11,378 nucleotides of DNA from Eutrophocola sp964490145 (lineage in GTDB: Bacteria; Pseudomonadota; Gammaproteobacteria; Pseudomonadales; Pseudohongiellaceae), in contig CAZBBS010000085.1 of assembly GCA_964490145.1 (NCBI GenBank), forward strand, positions 1 to 11,378, in the 5' to 3' direction. Positions 1 through 7,332 of this stretch are shown here, in pieces. Under the pieces are notes generated by a model. It searched no databases, had not been told where the DNA came from, and saw only the letters and a program-made list of their open reading frames with translations. Both the position numbers and the translations under genes were made by a program. Numbering within the stretch: position 1 is the first letter of the stretch; every line of letters begins with the position of its first letter.

Positions 1-527
1 ATGATGGCCGCTTGCAGAGCGTCAACGTTATGCTGGCGCAGCGCAGACAAGGGAAAAATCTCGGCAAAAGGATGCCGTGACTGAATCTCCTGGATATATG
101 GCAGGAGCACTTCCTTGTCTTCGATAAGGTCAACCTTGTTAAGCACCAGAAAAACAGGAGCCTTGCAGTACTCAAGCTGCTTCAGGACCAGATCATCCTC
201 GTCAGTCCACTTCATGCGATCCACCAGGAACAGGACCAGGTCCACATCCTGGATAACACTTTGCACGGTTTTGTTCATATACCGGTTAATGGCTTTGGCC
301 TGGCCACTATGCAATCCCGGCGTATCCACAAAAATCATCTGAACCTGATCAACAGTCTTGATGCCCAGCAAGCGGTGACGGGTAGTTTGCGGTTTGCGGG
401 AGGTGATACTGATTTTCTGCCCAATCAGAAAATTCAATAATGTCGACTTGCCAACATTTGGCCTGCCAACGATGGCGATTAGGCCACAGCGGGTAACCGG
501 AGTCTGCTCGGAGTTATCTGGCATCAT
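1..527 (-). CDS. era: GTPase Era, N-terminal part (cut by window edge)
   Basis: Era is a membrane-associated Ras-like GTPase that binds the 3' end of 16S rRNA and helps mature the 30S subunit. The visible 175 residues hold the whole G domain start: G1 loop GRPNVGKS at residues 21-28, the switch I region with KPQTTRHR at about 45-52, G3 DTPGL at 68-72 and G4 NKVD at 130-133. The C-terminal part with the KH RNA-binding domain lies beyond the left edge; the family is usually about 300 residues. Two adjacent in-frame ATG codons (525-527 and 522-524) could start it, and neither has a clear Shine-Dalgarno sequence. It follows rnc by 24 bases on the same strand, the common rnc-era pairing, so it is probably co-transcribed and perhaps translationally coupled. 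Identification is secure; only the exact start is in doubt. Confidence 0.96.
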   Translation of the reverse strand, partial: MMPDNSEQTPVTRCGLIAIVGRPNVGKSTLLNFLIGQKISITSRKPQTTRHRLLGIKTVDQVQMIFVDTPGLHSGQAKAINRYMNKTVQSVIQDVDLVLFLVDRMKWTDEDDLVLKQLEYCKAPVFLVLNKVDLIEDKEVLLPYIQEIQSRHPFAEIFPLSALRQHNVDALQAAI

Positions 528-551
528 GACAGGGGATGATAACAGGAAAAA

Positions 552-1214
552 TCAAAGGCCCAGCGCTTCCAGGACAGCTTCAGCCGCTTCCTGTTCGGCT
601 TCCCGACGAGTGGACCCGTATCCGGTTACCGCTTCGGGCAGTAATTCCACGTGGCAAAGAATGGCAAAAGTTTGCTGATGATCCTTGCCCGCAACCTCCA
701 GAACTTCGTATTCCGGCAACCTTTGTCTGTTTGCCTGGAGATGTTCCTGTAAACGGGTTTTGGCATCCTTGGTCTGGGCATTCAGGTCCAGGCTGTCCAG
801 CCGGCTGGCAAACCAGCCAAGGACAATCCGGCGGCAGGTTTCAAGCCCGCCATCCAGGTAAATGGCACTGATCAGGGCCTCAAGTGCATCAGCCAGTATG
901 GAATCACGATCCGCGCCGCCACTTTTCAACTCACCCGTCCCCAGTTTAAGGGCGGGACCAATACTGAGCTCACGGGCAAGTTCTGCCAGGGTGGTACGTT
1001 GTACAAGATCCGCCCTCAGACGACTCAACTGCCCTTCCCTGGCCTCGGGGAAACGCTGATAAAGTTCATCAGCCATGATGAAGCCGAGAATGGAGTCGCC
1101 CAGGAATTCCAGGCGCTCATTGTTGGACTGCCCACTGCTGCAATGGCTTAAAGCCAGTTTCAACAACGCCTTGTCATTGAAGGCGTAATCGATATCGGGT
1201 CGCTCGGAGGACAC
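552..1214 (-). CDS. rnc: Ribonuclease III
   Basis: RNase III cleaves double-stranded RNA, including the 16S and 23S rRNA precursor stems and regulatory RNA duplexes, in the cytoplasm. The 220-residue product has the usual family length. The signature NERLEFLGDS lies at residues 32-41, with E33, E36 and D40. E60 and the pair D109/E112 complete the metal-binding acidic set matching E. coli E38, E41, D45, E65, D114 and E117. The double-stranded-RNA-binding domain spans about residues 148-218, starting KTRLQEHLQ. The start codon is GTG (1212-1214), preceded by an A-rich leader without a convincing Shine-Dalgarno sequence. It lies 13 bases after the DUF4845 gene and 24 before era. RNase III often regulates its own transcript, but no obvious long stem is seen near this start. 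Confidence 0.97.
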   Translation of the reverse strand: MSSERPDIDYAFNDKALLKLALSHCSSGQSNNERLEFLGDSILGFIMADELYQRFPEAREGQLSRLRADLVQRTTLAELARELSIGPALKLGTGELKSGGADRDSILADALEALISAIYLDGGLETCRRIVLGWFASRLDSLDLNAQTKDAKTRLQEHLQANRQRLPEYEVLEVAGKDHQQTFAILCHVELLPEAVTGYGSTRREAEQEAAEAVLEALGL

Positions 1215-1227
1215 TATTTTCGATTTT

Positions 1228-1602
1228 CTATTTTTCTATACGGTGATTGAATTTTACGACCACATCCATGTTGTAAAACAGCGGGAGCCTGGTTTCGTAT
1301 TCCACCACGATAAAATCGACCCGGTTTTCTTCCACCTGGTCGATGCTGTCGCTGTTGAAGGATTCACCATTGGCCTGCATGGTCCTGACAACATGCTGCC
1401 GGATATTCCGTAATGACATGCTTGAGAGCTCACCACTTTCCTTGAGGTTGTTCAGCGATGTCGTGACGATCCCATCACTCACGTATGCCGGCATAATCTT
1501 GAGACCGGTGAAGATGAAGATGCCTAATAAAGTCAGCACAACCACCAGGGCGTAATAACCCACACCTTGTTGCCTTGCCGGTAAATTACTGATTGGTTTC
1601 AT
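1228..1602 (-). CDS. DUF4845 family small membrane protein
   Basis: This is a short single-pass inner-membrane protein of unknown function. The same kind of protein sits between lepB and rnc in Pseudomonas and relatives. With the ATG at 1600-1602 it has 124 residues: a short N-terminal stretch, one hydrophobic segment at about residues 17-35 (YALVVVLTLLGIFIFTGLK), then a polar domain of about 85 residues that probably faces the periplasm. This start is preferred because GAGG lies 6 bases upstream (1609-1612). An in-frame ATG at 1630-1632 overlaps the lepB stop codon as ATGA and would add 10 polar residues, so translational coupling from lepB remains possible. Position, size and topology fit DUF4845, but no function can be read from the sequence. 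Confidence 0.85.
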   Translation of the reverse strand: MKPISNLPARQQGVGYYALVVVLTLLGIFIFTGLKIMPAYVSDGIVTTSLNNLKESGELSSMSLRNIRQHVVRTMQANGESFNSDSIDQVEENRVDFIVVEYETRLPLFYNMDVVVKFNHRIEK

Positions 1603-1628
1603 GTCTAACCTCGTCTGACCCTGAACGA

Positions 1629-2564
1629 TCATGGGTTCTCGATCATCCGGTTCTGGGAAAATGTTGGCAGCGTTAACCCCGGATCCTTGTGCATCCAGAC
1701 CGCAACCGCCTTACCCACAATATTATCTTCGGTCACAGGTCCCCATACCCTGCTGTCGCTGCTGTTATCCCGGTTGTCACCCATCATGAAATAGTGCCCT
1801 TCCGGAATTACCCTGCCTTCAGGCCACAGCCACGAACCAGGGCGGATATAGGTCGGCATGGGTGATGTGTAGATATCATGGGTAATGCCCCCTACCGTTT
1901 CCTGAGAATATATCACCGGAGGGCGTCTTTCATTGATGAAGTCCACATATTCCTGATTTAGTGGCTCACCATTGATGTAAACGATCTTGCCATCGTATCT
2001 GACATGGTCTCCGGGCAGGCCAATGACCCGTTTGATGTAGTAGCTGGGGTCGTGCGGGGGGATGAAAACCATGATATCCCCCCGTTTTGGCTCATCCACA
2101 TCCAGAATTTTTGTGCCAATAACCGGCAGACGAACCCCATACGCATATTTGTTCACCACGATGAAGTCGCCAATATTCAAGGTTGGTATCATCGAACCTG
2201 TCGGAATCTGGAATGGCTCAAAGAGAAATGAGCGCAGGACCAGTACGGCAAAAATGATCGGGAAAAAGGATTTGGCGTAATCCACCGCAACCGGATCCCG
2301 GTAAATCCCATAGGCTTCTTCCAGGGCACTGCGATTGGTGAACGTTGTGGCATCTGTTGAAGTGTTTCCATCAGCAGACACTACCTCCCCTTCTTCCACG
2401 TAATGTAAAAAAGCGCGAAAGTCATCTTCAGGTATTTTGCGGGCTGCCAGGAAATTTTCCAGCTGGCTCAACCTTGGCTTTCTGAGGACAAAAATATCCA
2501 CCAGCCAGATAACGCCTGTAACCGCGGAAAAGATCAGCAAAATCAGTGAAAAATCAAAACTCAT
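1629..2564 (-). CDS. lepB: Signal peptidase I
   Basis: LepB is the inner-membrane peptidase that removes signal peptides from Sec and Tat substrates (family S26, Ser/Lys dyad). Two membrane segments are visible, at about residues 5-27 and 97-116, with a cytoplasmic loop between them. The nucleophile is S124 in IPTGSMIPTL. The general base is K178 in YYIKRVIGLPGD. The conserved C-terminal box GDNRDNSSDSR is at 262-272. The 311-residue length resembles the two-segment proteobacterial type (E. coli 324). It follows lepA by 62 bases and precedes the DUF4845 gene with a near or actual overlap, so the three are likely one transcript. No Shine-Dalgarno lies close to the ATG; an AGGAG is about 30 bases upstream behind a small inverted repeat (see the separate entry). 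Confidence 0.97.
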   Translation of the reverse strand: MSFDFSLILLIFSAVTGVIWLVDIFVLRKPRLSQLENFLAARKIPEDDFRAFLHYVEEGEVVSADGNTSTDATTFTNRSALEEAYGIYRDPVAVDYAKSFFPIIFAVLVLRSFLFEPFQIPTGSMIPTLNIGDFIVVNKYAYGVRLPVIGTKILDVDEPKRGDIMVFIPPHDPSYYIKRVIGLPGDHVRYDGKIVYINGEPLNQEYVDFINERRPPVIYSQETVGGITHDIYTSPMPTYIRPGSWLWPEGRVIPEGHYFMMGDNRDNSSDSRVWGPVTEDNIVGKAVAVWMHKDPGLTLPTFSQNRMIENP

Positions 2565-2571
2565 AACGGGT

Positions 2572-2598
2572 CTGCCGTATCAATGGCAGCATACTCCT
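2572..2598 (-). promoter_or_regulatory. Distant Shine-Dalgarno and small hairpin before lepB
   Basis: Read on the minus strand, AGGAG (2598-2594) is followed by the 5-bp inverted repeat CTGCC (2589-2585) / GGCAG (2576-2572) with an 8-base loop, and then, 7 bases later, the lepB ATG. In linear form the AGGAG is too far from the ATG (29 bases between them). If the hairpin forms, the remaining spacing is about 11 bases. This is inference from primary sequence only, and the stem is short. Confidence 0.25.
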
Positions 2599-2626
2599 GT
2601 TTTTGTCATCACCGGCAAAACACCAG

Positions 2627-4426
2627 TTATTTATCAACCTTGAGGATGGCCAGAAACGCTTCCTGGGGCACTTCGACATTACCCACCTGTTTCATGCGTT
2701 TCTTGCCGGCTTTTTGTTTCTCCAGAAGTTTTTTCTTACGGGTGATATCACCACCATAACATTTGGCGGTGACATTTTTGCGCATGGCTTTCACCGTGGT
2801 ACGGGCAATGATCTGACCACCTATGGCTGCCTGTATCGCTACATCATACAGCTGTCTCGGAATCAGCTCTTTCATTTTTTCCGTCAGTACCCGCCCTTTA
2901 CTCTGAGCATGATCCCTGTGCACGATCAATGCAAGAGCATCTACTGTATCACCATTAATCAAAACATCCAGCCTGACCAGATTTGCCTGCTGGAACCGGA
3001 TGAAATGATAGTCCAGAGAGGCATAACCCCGACTGACCGACTTCAGTCTGTCAAAAAAATCCAGCACCACTTCGTTCATCGGCAATTCGTATTTAATGGC
3101 TACCTGTTTTCCGACAAACTGCATATCCATCTGTACACCGCGCTTCTCGATACACAGGGTGAGCACGTTCCCAACATACTCCTGGGGCACCAGTATATTG
3201 GCCTCAACAATCGGCTCGCGCATCTCCTCGATATTTCCCATGGAAGGCAGCCGTGAGGGGCTTGAAACACTGACCACTTCCCCTTTTTTGGTCAGCACTT
3301 CATAAACCACGGTTGGTGCTGACGTGATCAGGTCAAGGTCATATTCGCGCTCCAGCCTTTCCTGGACGATTTCCATGTGCAGCATGCCCAGAAAGCCGCA
3401 GCGAAATCCTACACCCAGCGCATCTGAGTTTTCCGGTTCATATTGCAGTGCGGCGTCATTGAGGGTGAGCTTTTCCAGAGCGTCACGGAAATTGTCAAAG
3501 TCATCACTGGATACAGGAAACAGGCCCGCATAGACCTGGGCCTGAACTTTCTTGAATCCTGGCAAGGATGGCACATTGGGTGTACTGGCATGGGTGATGG
3601 TGTCACCGACTGGCGCTCCACGAATTTCCTTGATGCTGGCTTCAATGAAGCCCACTTCACCGGCTTTGAGTTCTTTCTTCACGACCCGCTTGGGCGTGAA
3701 AATACCGACATTGTCCACGATGTGAACCTTGCCGGTGGACTTGGTGATGATCTTGTCACCCTTGCGTATGCAGCCCTCCCTGACACGCACCAGGGAGATA
3801 ACGCCCAGGTAATTATCAAACCAGGAGTCGATGATAAGAGCCTGAAGGCTGCCATCGATATTTCCCTTCGGGGCCGGGATGTCATGAATGATCCTTTCCA
3901 GGATGTCCCTGACGCCTTCGCCGCTTTTAGCGCTGGCCCTGACGGCATTTTCAGCACTGATCCCGATGATTTCCTCAACTTCCTGCTGAACGCGCTCCGG
4001 TTCAGCCTGAGGCAGGTCCATCTTGTTCAGGACGGGAAGGACTTCAAGGCCCTGGTCTATGGCGGTGTAGCAGTTGGCCACTGACTGCGCCTCAACACCC
4101 TGGGCGGCATCCACGACAAGCAAGGCCCCTTCACAGGCTGCCAGGGAACGGGATACTTCATAGGTAAAGTCCACATGACCTGGGGTATCAATGAAATTCA
4201 GCTGATAGGTCTTACCATTGTCAGCCTGGTAATCGAGGGTGACACTCTGGGCCTTGATGGTGATGCCGCGCTCACGCTCAATATCCAGGGAATCCAGTAC
4301 CTGCTCCTGCATTTCCCGTTCGGACAGGCCCCCACAGAGCTGGATAAAGCGATCGGCAATGGTGGATTTGCCATGGTCAATATGGGCAATAATTGAAAAA
4401 TTGCGGATGTGGTCCAGATTACTCAC
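2627..4426 (-). CDS. lepA: Elongation factor 4 (LepA), ribosomal GTPase
   Basis: LepA/EF4 is a translational GTPase related to EF-G that acts on the ribosome; roles in back-translocation and in 30S biogenesis have been proposed. The 599-residue product matches the usual 595-602. G-domain motifs are clear: AHIDHGKST at residues 14-22, RERGITIKAQ at 51-60, DTPGH at 80-84 and NKMD at 134-137. The EF-G-like domains II, III and V follow, and the LepA-specific C-terminal domain ends in the basic stretch around KKKLLEKQKAGKKRMKQ. The start is GTG (4424-4426), chosen because the resulting N-terminus (MSNLDHIRNFSIIAH) matches the family; there is no good Shine-Dalgarno. It lies 84 bases after mucD and 62 before lepB, the common lepA-lepB pairing. 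Confidence 0.97.
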   Translation of the reverse strand: MSNLDHIRNFSIIAHIDHGKSTIADRFIQLCGGLSEREMQEQVLDSLDIERERGITIKAQSVTLDYQADNGKTYQLNFIDTPGHVDFTYEVSRSLAACEGALLVVDAAQGVEAQSVANCYTAIDQGLEVLPVLNKMDLPQAEPERVQQEVEEIIGISAENAVRASAKSGEGVRDILERIIHDIPAPKGNIDGSLQALIIDSWFDNYLGVISLVRVREGCIRKGDKIITKSTGKVHIVDNVGIFTPKRVVKKELKAGEVGFIEASIKEIRGAPVGDTITHASTPNVPSLPGFKKVQAQVYAGLFPVSSDDFDNFRDALEKLTLNDAALQYEPENSDALGVGFRCGFLGMLHMEIVQERLEREYDLDLITSAPTVVYEVLTKKGEVVSVSSPSRLPSMGNIEEMREPIVEANILVPQEYVGNVLTLCIEKRGVQMDMQFVGKQVAIKYELPMNEVVLDFFDRLKSVSRGYASLDYHFIRFQQANLVRLDVLINGDTVDALALIVHRDHAQSKGRVLTEKMKELIPRQLYDVAIQAAIGGQIIARTTVKAMRKNVTAKCYGGDITRKKKLLEKQKAGKKRMKQVGNVEVPQEAFLAILKVDK

Positions 4427-4496
4427 GGAATGGGTCTGCTTGGCCAGAAAAAAAAGCGCAAGTCTACAGCAAGAACGGCTTTATCGCTATGAAATC

Positions 4497-4510
4497 CGGG
4501 GGCTTCCCCG
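4497..4510 (-). other. Small GC-rich hairpin just after mucD stop
   Basis: Immediately after the mucD TAA the minus strand reads CGGGG, a 4-base loop AAGC, then CCCCG, a perfect 5-bp stem. No T-run follows it, so it is not a classical intrinsic terminator. It might pause transcription or protect the 3' end of an mRNA ending here. Downstream lepA follows in 70 bases with no strong promoter seen, so read-through is expected. Confidence 0.3.
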
Positions 4511-5893
4511 TTATTCAGGGATGCTCACCGTAAGGTAAAATTGCCTGTTTCCACGCTCAATCAGGGCGGGCAGAACCTGGTCACGCGGCAGGTCTTCAAC
4601 TACCTCGTTAAAGGCATCCAGGCTGGTGGTCGGCTTGCCATCGAGACTGATCAACAGATCGCCTTCTTCAAAACCGGCTTCCCGCCCGACGGGCCCTGTA
4701 ACCCTGACAACAAGGATCCCCCTGGCGTCTCCCCGGGAATCATTCTCTGCGAGCATCAGACCCAGGGTGTCATTATCCATATCCTGGCTGCCCAGAACCG
4801 GACCACCGGCCGATGCCAGTTTTCCCACCGTCATATTGAGCGTCATGGGCATGCCGTCCCGGAACAAGTCCACGGCGGCAACACTGTCCGGGGCTGTCAT
4901 TCCGACATGAAAAGGCAGGTCTCCGCTGCTGTCAATTTTTGCGTTGTTGAATCTGAGGATGATATCCCCGGCCTGAAATCCAGCCTTTTCCGCAGGGCTG
5001 CCGGTTATCACCTGGGTTACCAGGGCACCGCCTGGCACCTGCAACCCTGACTCGTCTGCCACTTCCTGGCTCACATCGTTGATGCCGACACCCATCCAAC
5101 CCCGCTCAACCACGCCCTTCTCACGCAGCTGCCCCACAACATTCCTGGCTACATCCACAGGAATGGCAAATGACAATCCCATGGATCCTCCCGTATTGGT
5201 GAAAATCTGTGAATTGATGCCGATGACTTCGCCGTTCAGGTTGAACAGCGGCCCACCGGAGTTGCCCGGATTGATCGCAACATCGGTCTGGATAAAGGAT
5301 ACGTAATTACCACCACTGCCATTGGGTATATTCCTGCCCATGTAACTGATAATTCCCGCTGCCACTGAAAAGCGCAGCCCCATGGGAGAGCCAATGGCCA
5401 GCACCCACTCCCCGACTTTCAGGCTGGATGACGAGCCCAGTATCACGGGTTTCAGGTTGCTGGCCTCGATTTTCAGCAAGGCCAGGTCAGAACTGACATC
5501 GGATCCTATAATGCTGGCCTTGAATTCACGGCGATCGTTCAGGGTGATGGTCACTTCATCCGCATTTTCCACCACATGGTGATTTGTGATGATGTAGCCG
5601 TCATCGGAAATAAGAAAACCTGAGCCCAGTGCAGGACGCTCCCTGAATTCCCGCAGGCGTTCATCTGGAATATCCTCCAGACGATCACCGAAGTAGTAAC
5701 GGAGTATTTCCTCCAGCCGTTCTTCTTCACCTTCTTCGGGTGAGTTCACGATCACACTGCTGACATTGACGATGGCATCAGCATTCTGCTCCACGAGGCT
5801 GGTGAAATCCGGCAAAGTCTGGGCCTGCAGAGGTCCCTGACAAATCAGTGCGCCCAGGAATACAAGAAACCTTGATGTCCGGGATAAATGCAT
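4511..5893 (-). CDS. mucD: Periplasmic serine protease of the DegP/MucD (HtrA) family
   Basis: This HtrA-type protease degrades or refolds misfolded envelope proteins and, in Pseudomonas, dampens the AlgU response. The 460-residue product starts with a signal peptide (MHLSRTSRF, then a hydrophobic core, probable cleavage near LQA-Q at residue 24), so it is exported. The trypsin-like domain carries H106 in TNHHVV, D136 in SSDLALLKI and S212 in GNSGGPL. Two PDZ domains follow at about 262-350 and 371-458, which fits DegP/DegQ/MucD rather than the membrane-anchored one-PDZ DegS/AlgW. The ATG has an excellent AAGGAG (5901-5906) 7 bases upstream, the strongest ribosome site in the operon. It lies 63 bases after rseC, as in the Pseudomonas mucC-mucD order, so expression probably follows sigma-E activity. 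Confidence 0.95.
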   Translation of the reverse strand: MHLSRTSRFLVFLGALICQGPLQAQTLPDFTSLVEQNADAIVNVSSVIVNSPEEGEEERLEEILRYYFGDRLEDIPDERLREFRERPALGSGFLISDDGYIITNHHVVENADEVTITLNDRREFKASIIGSDVSSDLALLKIEASNLKPVILGSSSSLKVGEWVLAIGSPMGLRFSVAAGIISYMGRNIPNGSGGNYVSFIQTDVAINPGNSGGPLFNLNGEVIGINSQIFTNTGGSMGLSFAIPVDVARNVVGQLREKGVVERGWMGVGINDVSQEVADESGLQVPGGALVTQVITGSPAEKAGFQAGDIILRFNNAKIDSSGDLPFHVGMTAPDSVAAVDLFRDGMPMTLNMTVGKLASAGGPVLGSQDMDNDTLGLMLAENDSRGDARGILVVRVTGPVGREAGFEEGDLLISLDGKPTTSLDAFNEVVEDLPRDQVLPALIERGNRQFYLTVSIPE

Positions 5894-5956
5894 AATCAGA
5901 CTCCTTGACTGCCCGGCAAGAGATCCACCCGGACAGAACTTTTTGAAAATGACAGG

Positions 5957-6415
5957 TTAATCAGGGGGCTGAGAAAGCCCCATCTGCGCCAGTACCTGCT
6001 TCTCCTGCCTGCCAGCCAGCCTGCCAGTCACGAGGAGTCCGGTGGTCAGAGCAAGGATGGCAGCAAAGATCGTCCTCAATTCAGACGCAGGCCCAACCAG
6101 TGTCGTCACCAGCAAAGAAACCAGTAAAACAAAGCCAAGGGGAATGCCATATAGCAGCAGGGACAAGCGGATCATGATGGCATCAGGCAACTGCAGGATA
6201 AGTTGCCGGTTTTCAGTCGGTAGCAGGGTTTCCCGTCCATGTATTGCATCTACTGGCAGTGCCAGCACAGCATCTTTCTGCCCGGTCAGGGAAAGTCGTA
6301 GAGGATGGCCGCAACCCTGTTTCAATGAACATTGCTGACACGACTGCCGGGCAGGCGCTGTAATGTACAGATTGTGATTGTCAGACGTGACAACAGTTAC
6401 ATGCTGATCTGCCAA
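5957..6415 (-). CDS. rseC: RseC/MucC family sigma-E locus membrane protein
   Basis: RseC/MucC is an inner-membrane protein of the sigma-E operon; E. coli RseC is reported as a mild positive modulator of sigma-E and is also linked to SoxR reduction. The 152 residues show an N-terminal domain with a cysteine cluster C26-x2-C29-x5-C35, the family hallmark for a putative Fe-S site. Two hydrophobic segments follow at about 83-107 and 114-131. The only start giving the family N-terminus (MADQHVTVV, compare E. coli MIKEWATVV) is a TTG at 6413-6415, with AGGTG a few bases upstream. It is the next gene after rseA, 122 bases away, although rseB normally lies between them. A TTG start suggests low translation. 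Confidence 0.92.
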   Translation of the reverse strand: MADQHVTVVTSDNHNLYITAPARQSCQQCSLKQGCGHPLRLSLTGQKDAVLALPVDAIHGRETLLPTENRQLILQLPDAIMIRLSLLLYGIPLGFVLLVSLLVTTLVGPASELRTIFAAILALTTGLLVTGRLAGRQEKQVLAQMGLSQPPD

Positions 6416-6484
6416 GGGGCACCTGCGATACCAAAATCAGAATGCTGACCATGATAGCAGGCGAGGAAACGAATTGTACTCTTT

Positions 6485-6540
6485 GTATCAGACAGTATCA
6501 GACAGTATCAGACAGTATCAGACAGTATCAGACAGTATCA
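6485..6540 (-). repeat. Perfect 10-bp tandem repeat at the rseA stop codon
   Basis: The plus strand carries gtatca followed by five identical copies of gacagtatca (6491-6540). On the coding minus strand the unit is TGATACTGTC, 5.6 copies in total. The first three bases of the first unit are the rseA stop codon TGA. Each unit repeats that TGA, and because 10 is not a multiple of 3 the array closes all three minus-strand frames. The unit is not self-complementary, so no hairpin is expected. Perfect identity suggests a recent or length-variable array. It occupies the first 56 bases of the rseA-rseC gap. Confidence 0.97.
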
Positions 6541-7185
6541 GCGGGAAGCGGGTGGAACAAAGGTTGCAGGTAAAGCCGGTGCCTCAAGGACATCTTCGAG
6601 CTCGGCAGAAACGACCCTTTCCAGCCTGCGCAATTCTTCTGCATCTATCGCATTCTGAACCGCAACCTGGGTCCGGGTTGACGGGTTAAGCTCCCCGGTA
6701 AGCCCTCTTAACGGACCGGAGCTTGGTGTCGAATCAGCCAGTTCCACAGACGCAGGGCCTGTGCCAGAGTTATCAGCCACCATCACCAGGTCAGCTGTAA
6801 ACAGGACTGCCAGTGCCATGGAAGCCGCTATAGCTCCCTGCCCCAGCAGCTGCATGATTCCTTTGCCAGTGCTGGCAGAGGAAGTACGGGTTTCCTGACG
6901 TAAGACATCACCGGAATCACGCATGGGGACTGGCTCGTCTGCCAGCTCGGCTTGAATGGATGCCAGTAAATTTGATGAAGGAATGGCATGAATTTCACGT
7001 TTCAGCGAAGCACTGACCACATGATAGCGATGCCATTTGCCTTTCAAATCGGCAGACAGAGCACTCATTTCCTGCCCGTCCAGCCCGGACTCCGCTTCCA
7101 TTTCCTTGAGAATACGACGCAATTCGAGCTCATCTGCCTCGTTATCCATCAGCGCTGAAAGCGATTCATAGTGTTTTTCTGTCAT
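6538..7185 (-). CDS. rseA: Sigma-E anti-sigma factor RseA/MucA
   Basis: This single-pass inner-membrane protein holds sigma-E inactive at the membrane; periplasmic stress triggers its stepwise proteolysis. With the ATG at 7183-7185 it has 215 residues (E. coli 216). The N-terminal anti-sigma domain contains LSALMDNEADELELRRIL at about 9-26, very like Pseudomonas MucA, and WHRYHVVSASLKREI near 51-65. The membrane segment is about 117-137. The periplasmic tail includes a charged helix-like stretch at about 183-200 (EELRRLERVVSAELEDV) and ends PPASR at a stop codon supplied by the tandem repeat. The chosen ATG has AAGGA 10 bases upstream; an in-frame GTG at 7222-7224 would add 13 residues but has no ribosome site. 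The link between the two anti-sigma helices looks longer than in MucA. Its own sigma-E-like promoter lies upstream. Confidence 0.93.
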   Translation of the reverse strand: MTEKHYESLSALMDNEADELELRRILKEMEAESGLDGQEMSALSADLKGKWHRYHVVSASLKREIHAIPSSNLLASIQAELADEPVPMRDSGDVLRQETRTSSASTGKGIMQLLGQGAIAASMALAVLFTADLVMVADNSGTGPASVELADSTPSSGPLRGLTGELNPSTRTQVAVQNAIDAEELRRLERVVSAELEDVLEAPALPATFVPPASR

Positions 7186-7294
7186 ATGATCAGAGTCCTT
7201 GTAGCCTTGTGAAGCTGTTTTCACTCAACATTTTGTTTTAATTTACTTTTTTACTGCTTATCAATTCGCTGTAATTTTTGTTCATAGTCCAGGT

Positions 7295-7322
7295 CAGAAA
7301 ACAATTTTCACCAGGTTTTCTG
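7295..7322 (-). other. 8-bp hairpin in the rseA 5' leader
   Basis: The perfect inverted repeat CAGAAAAC / GTTTTCTG encloses a 12-base loop. On the minus strand it starts about 6 bases after the transcription start predicted from the neighbouring sigma-E-like promoter, so it would form a 5'-terminal stem-loop on that transcript. No T-run follows, so it is not a terminator. Any role in mRNA stability or regulation is inference. Confidence 0.4.
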
Positions 7323-7332
7323 CCGGATATCC

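Noticed and set aside
2603..3256. 217-codon plus-strand open frame
   Set aside because: It is antisense to the lepA 3' end and shows no recognisable domain.
3443..4084. 213-codon plus-strand open frame
   Set aside because: It lies wholly opposite lepA, whose GTPase motifs leave no doubt about the coding strand.
4497..4510. Intrinsic terminator after mucD
   Set aside because: The stem is only 5 bp and no T-run follows, so it is listed only as a hairpin.
5936..5941. GAACTT on the plus strand between rseC and mucD as a sigma-E -35 box
   Set aside because: No TCTNA follows at 15-17 bases, and it points antisense into rseC.
6485..6540. CRISPR-like array
   Set aside because: The units are 10 bp and directly adjacent, with no spacers and no cas genes nearby.
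6474..6689. Plus-strand open frame through the tandem repeat
   Set aside because: It is open only because the repeat unit has no stop on the plus strand, and the rest is antisense to rseA.
7238..7285. 15-codon minus-strand leader peptide before rseA
   Set aside because: It has no ribosome site and sits in AT-rich DNA where short frames are expected.
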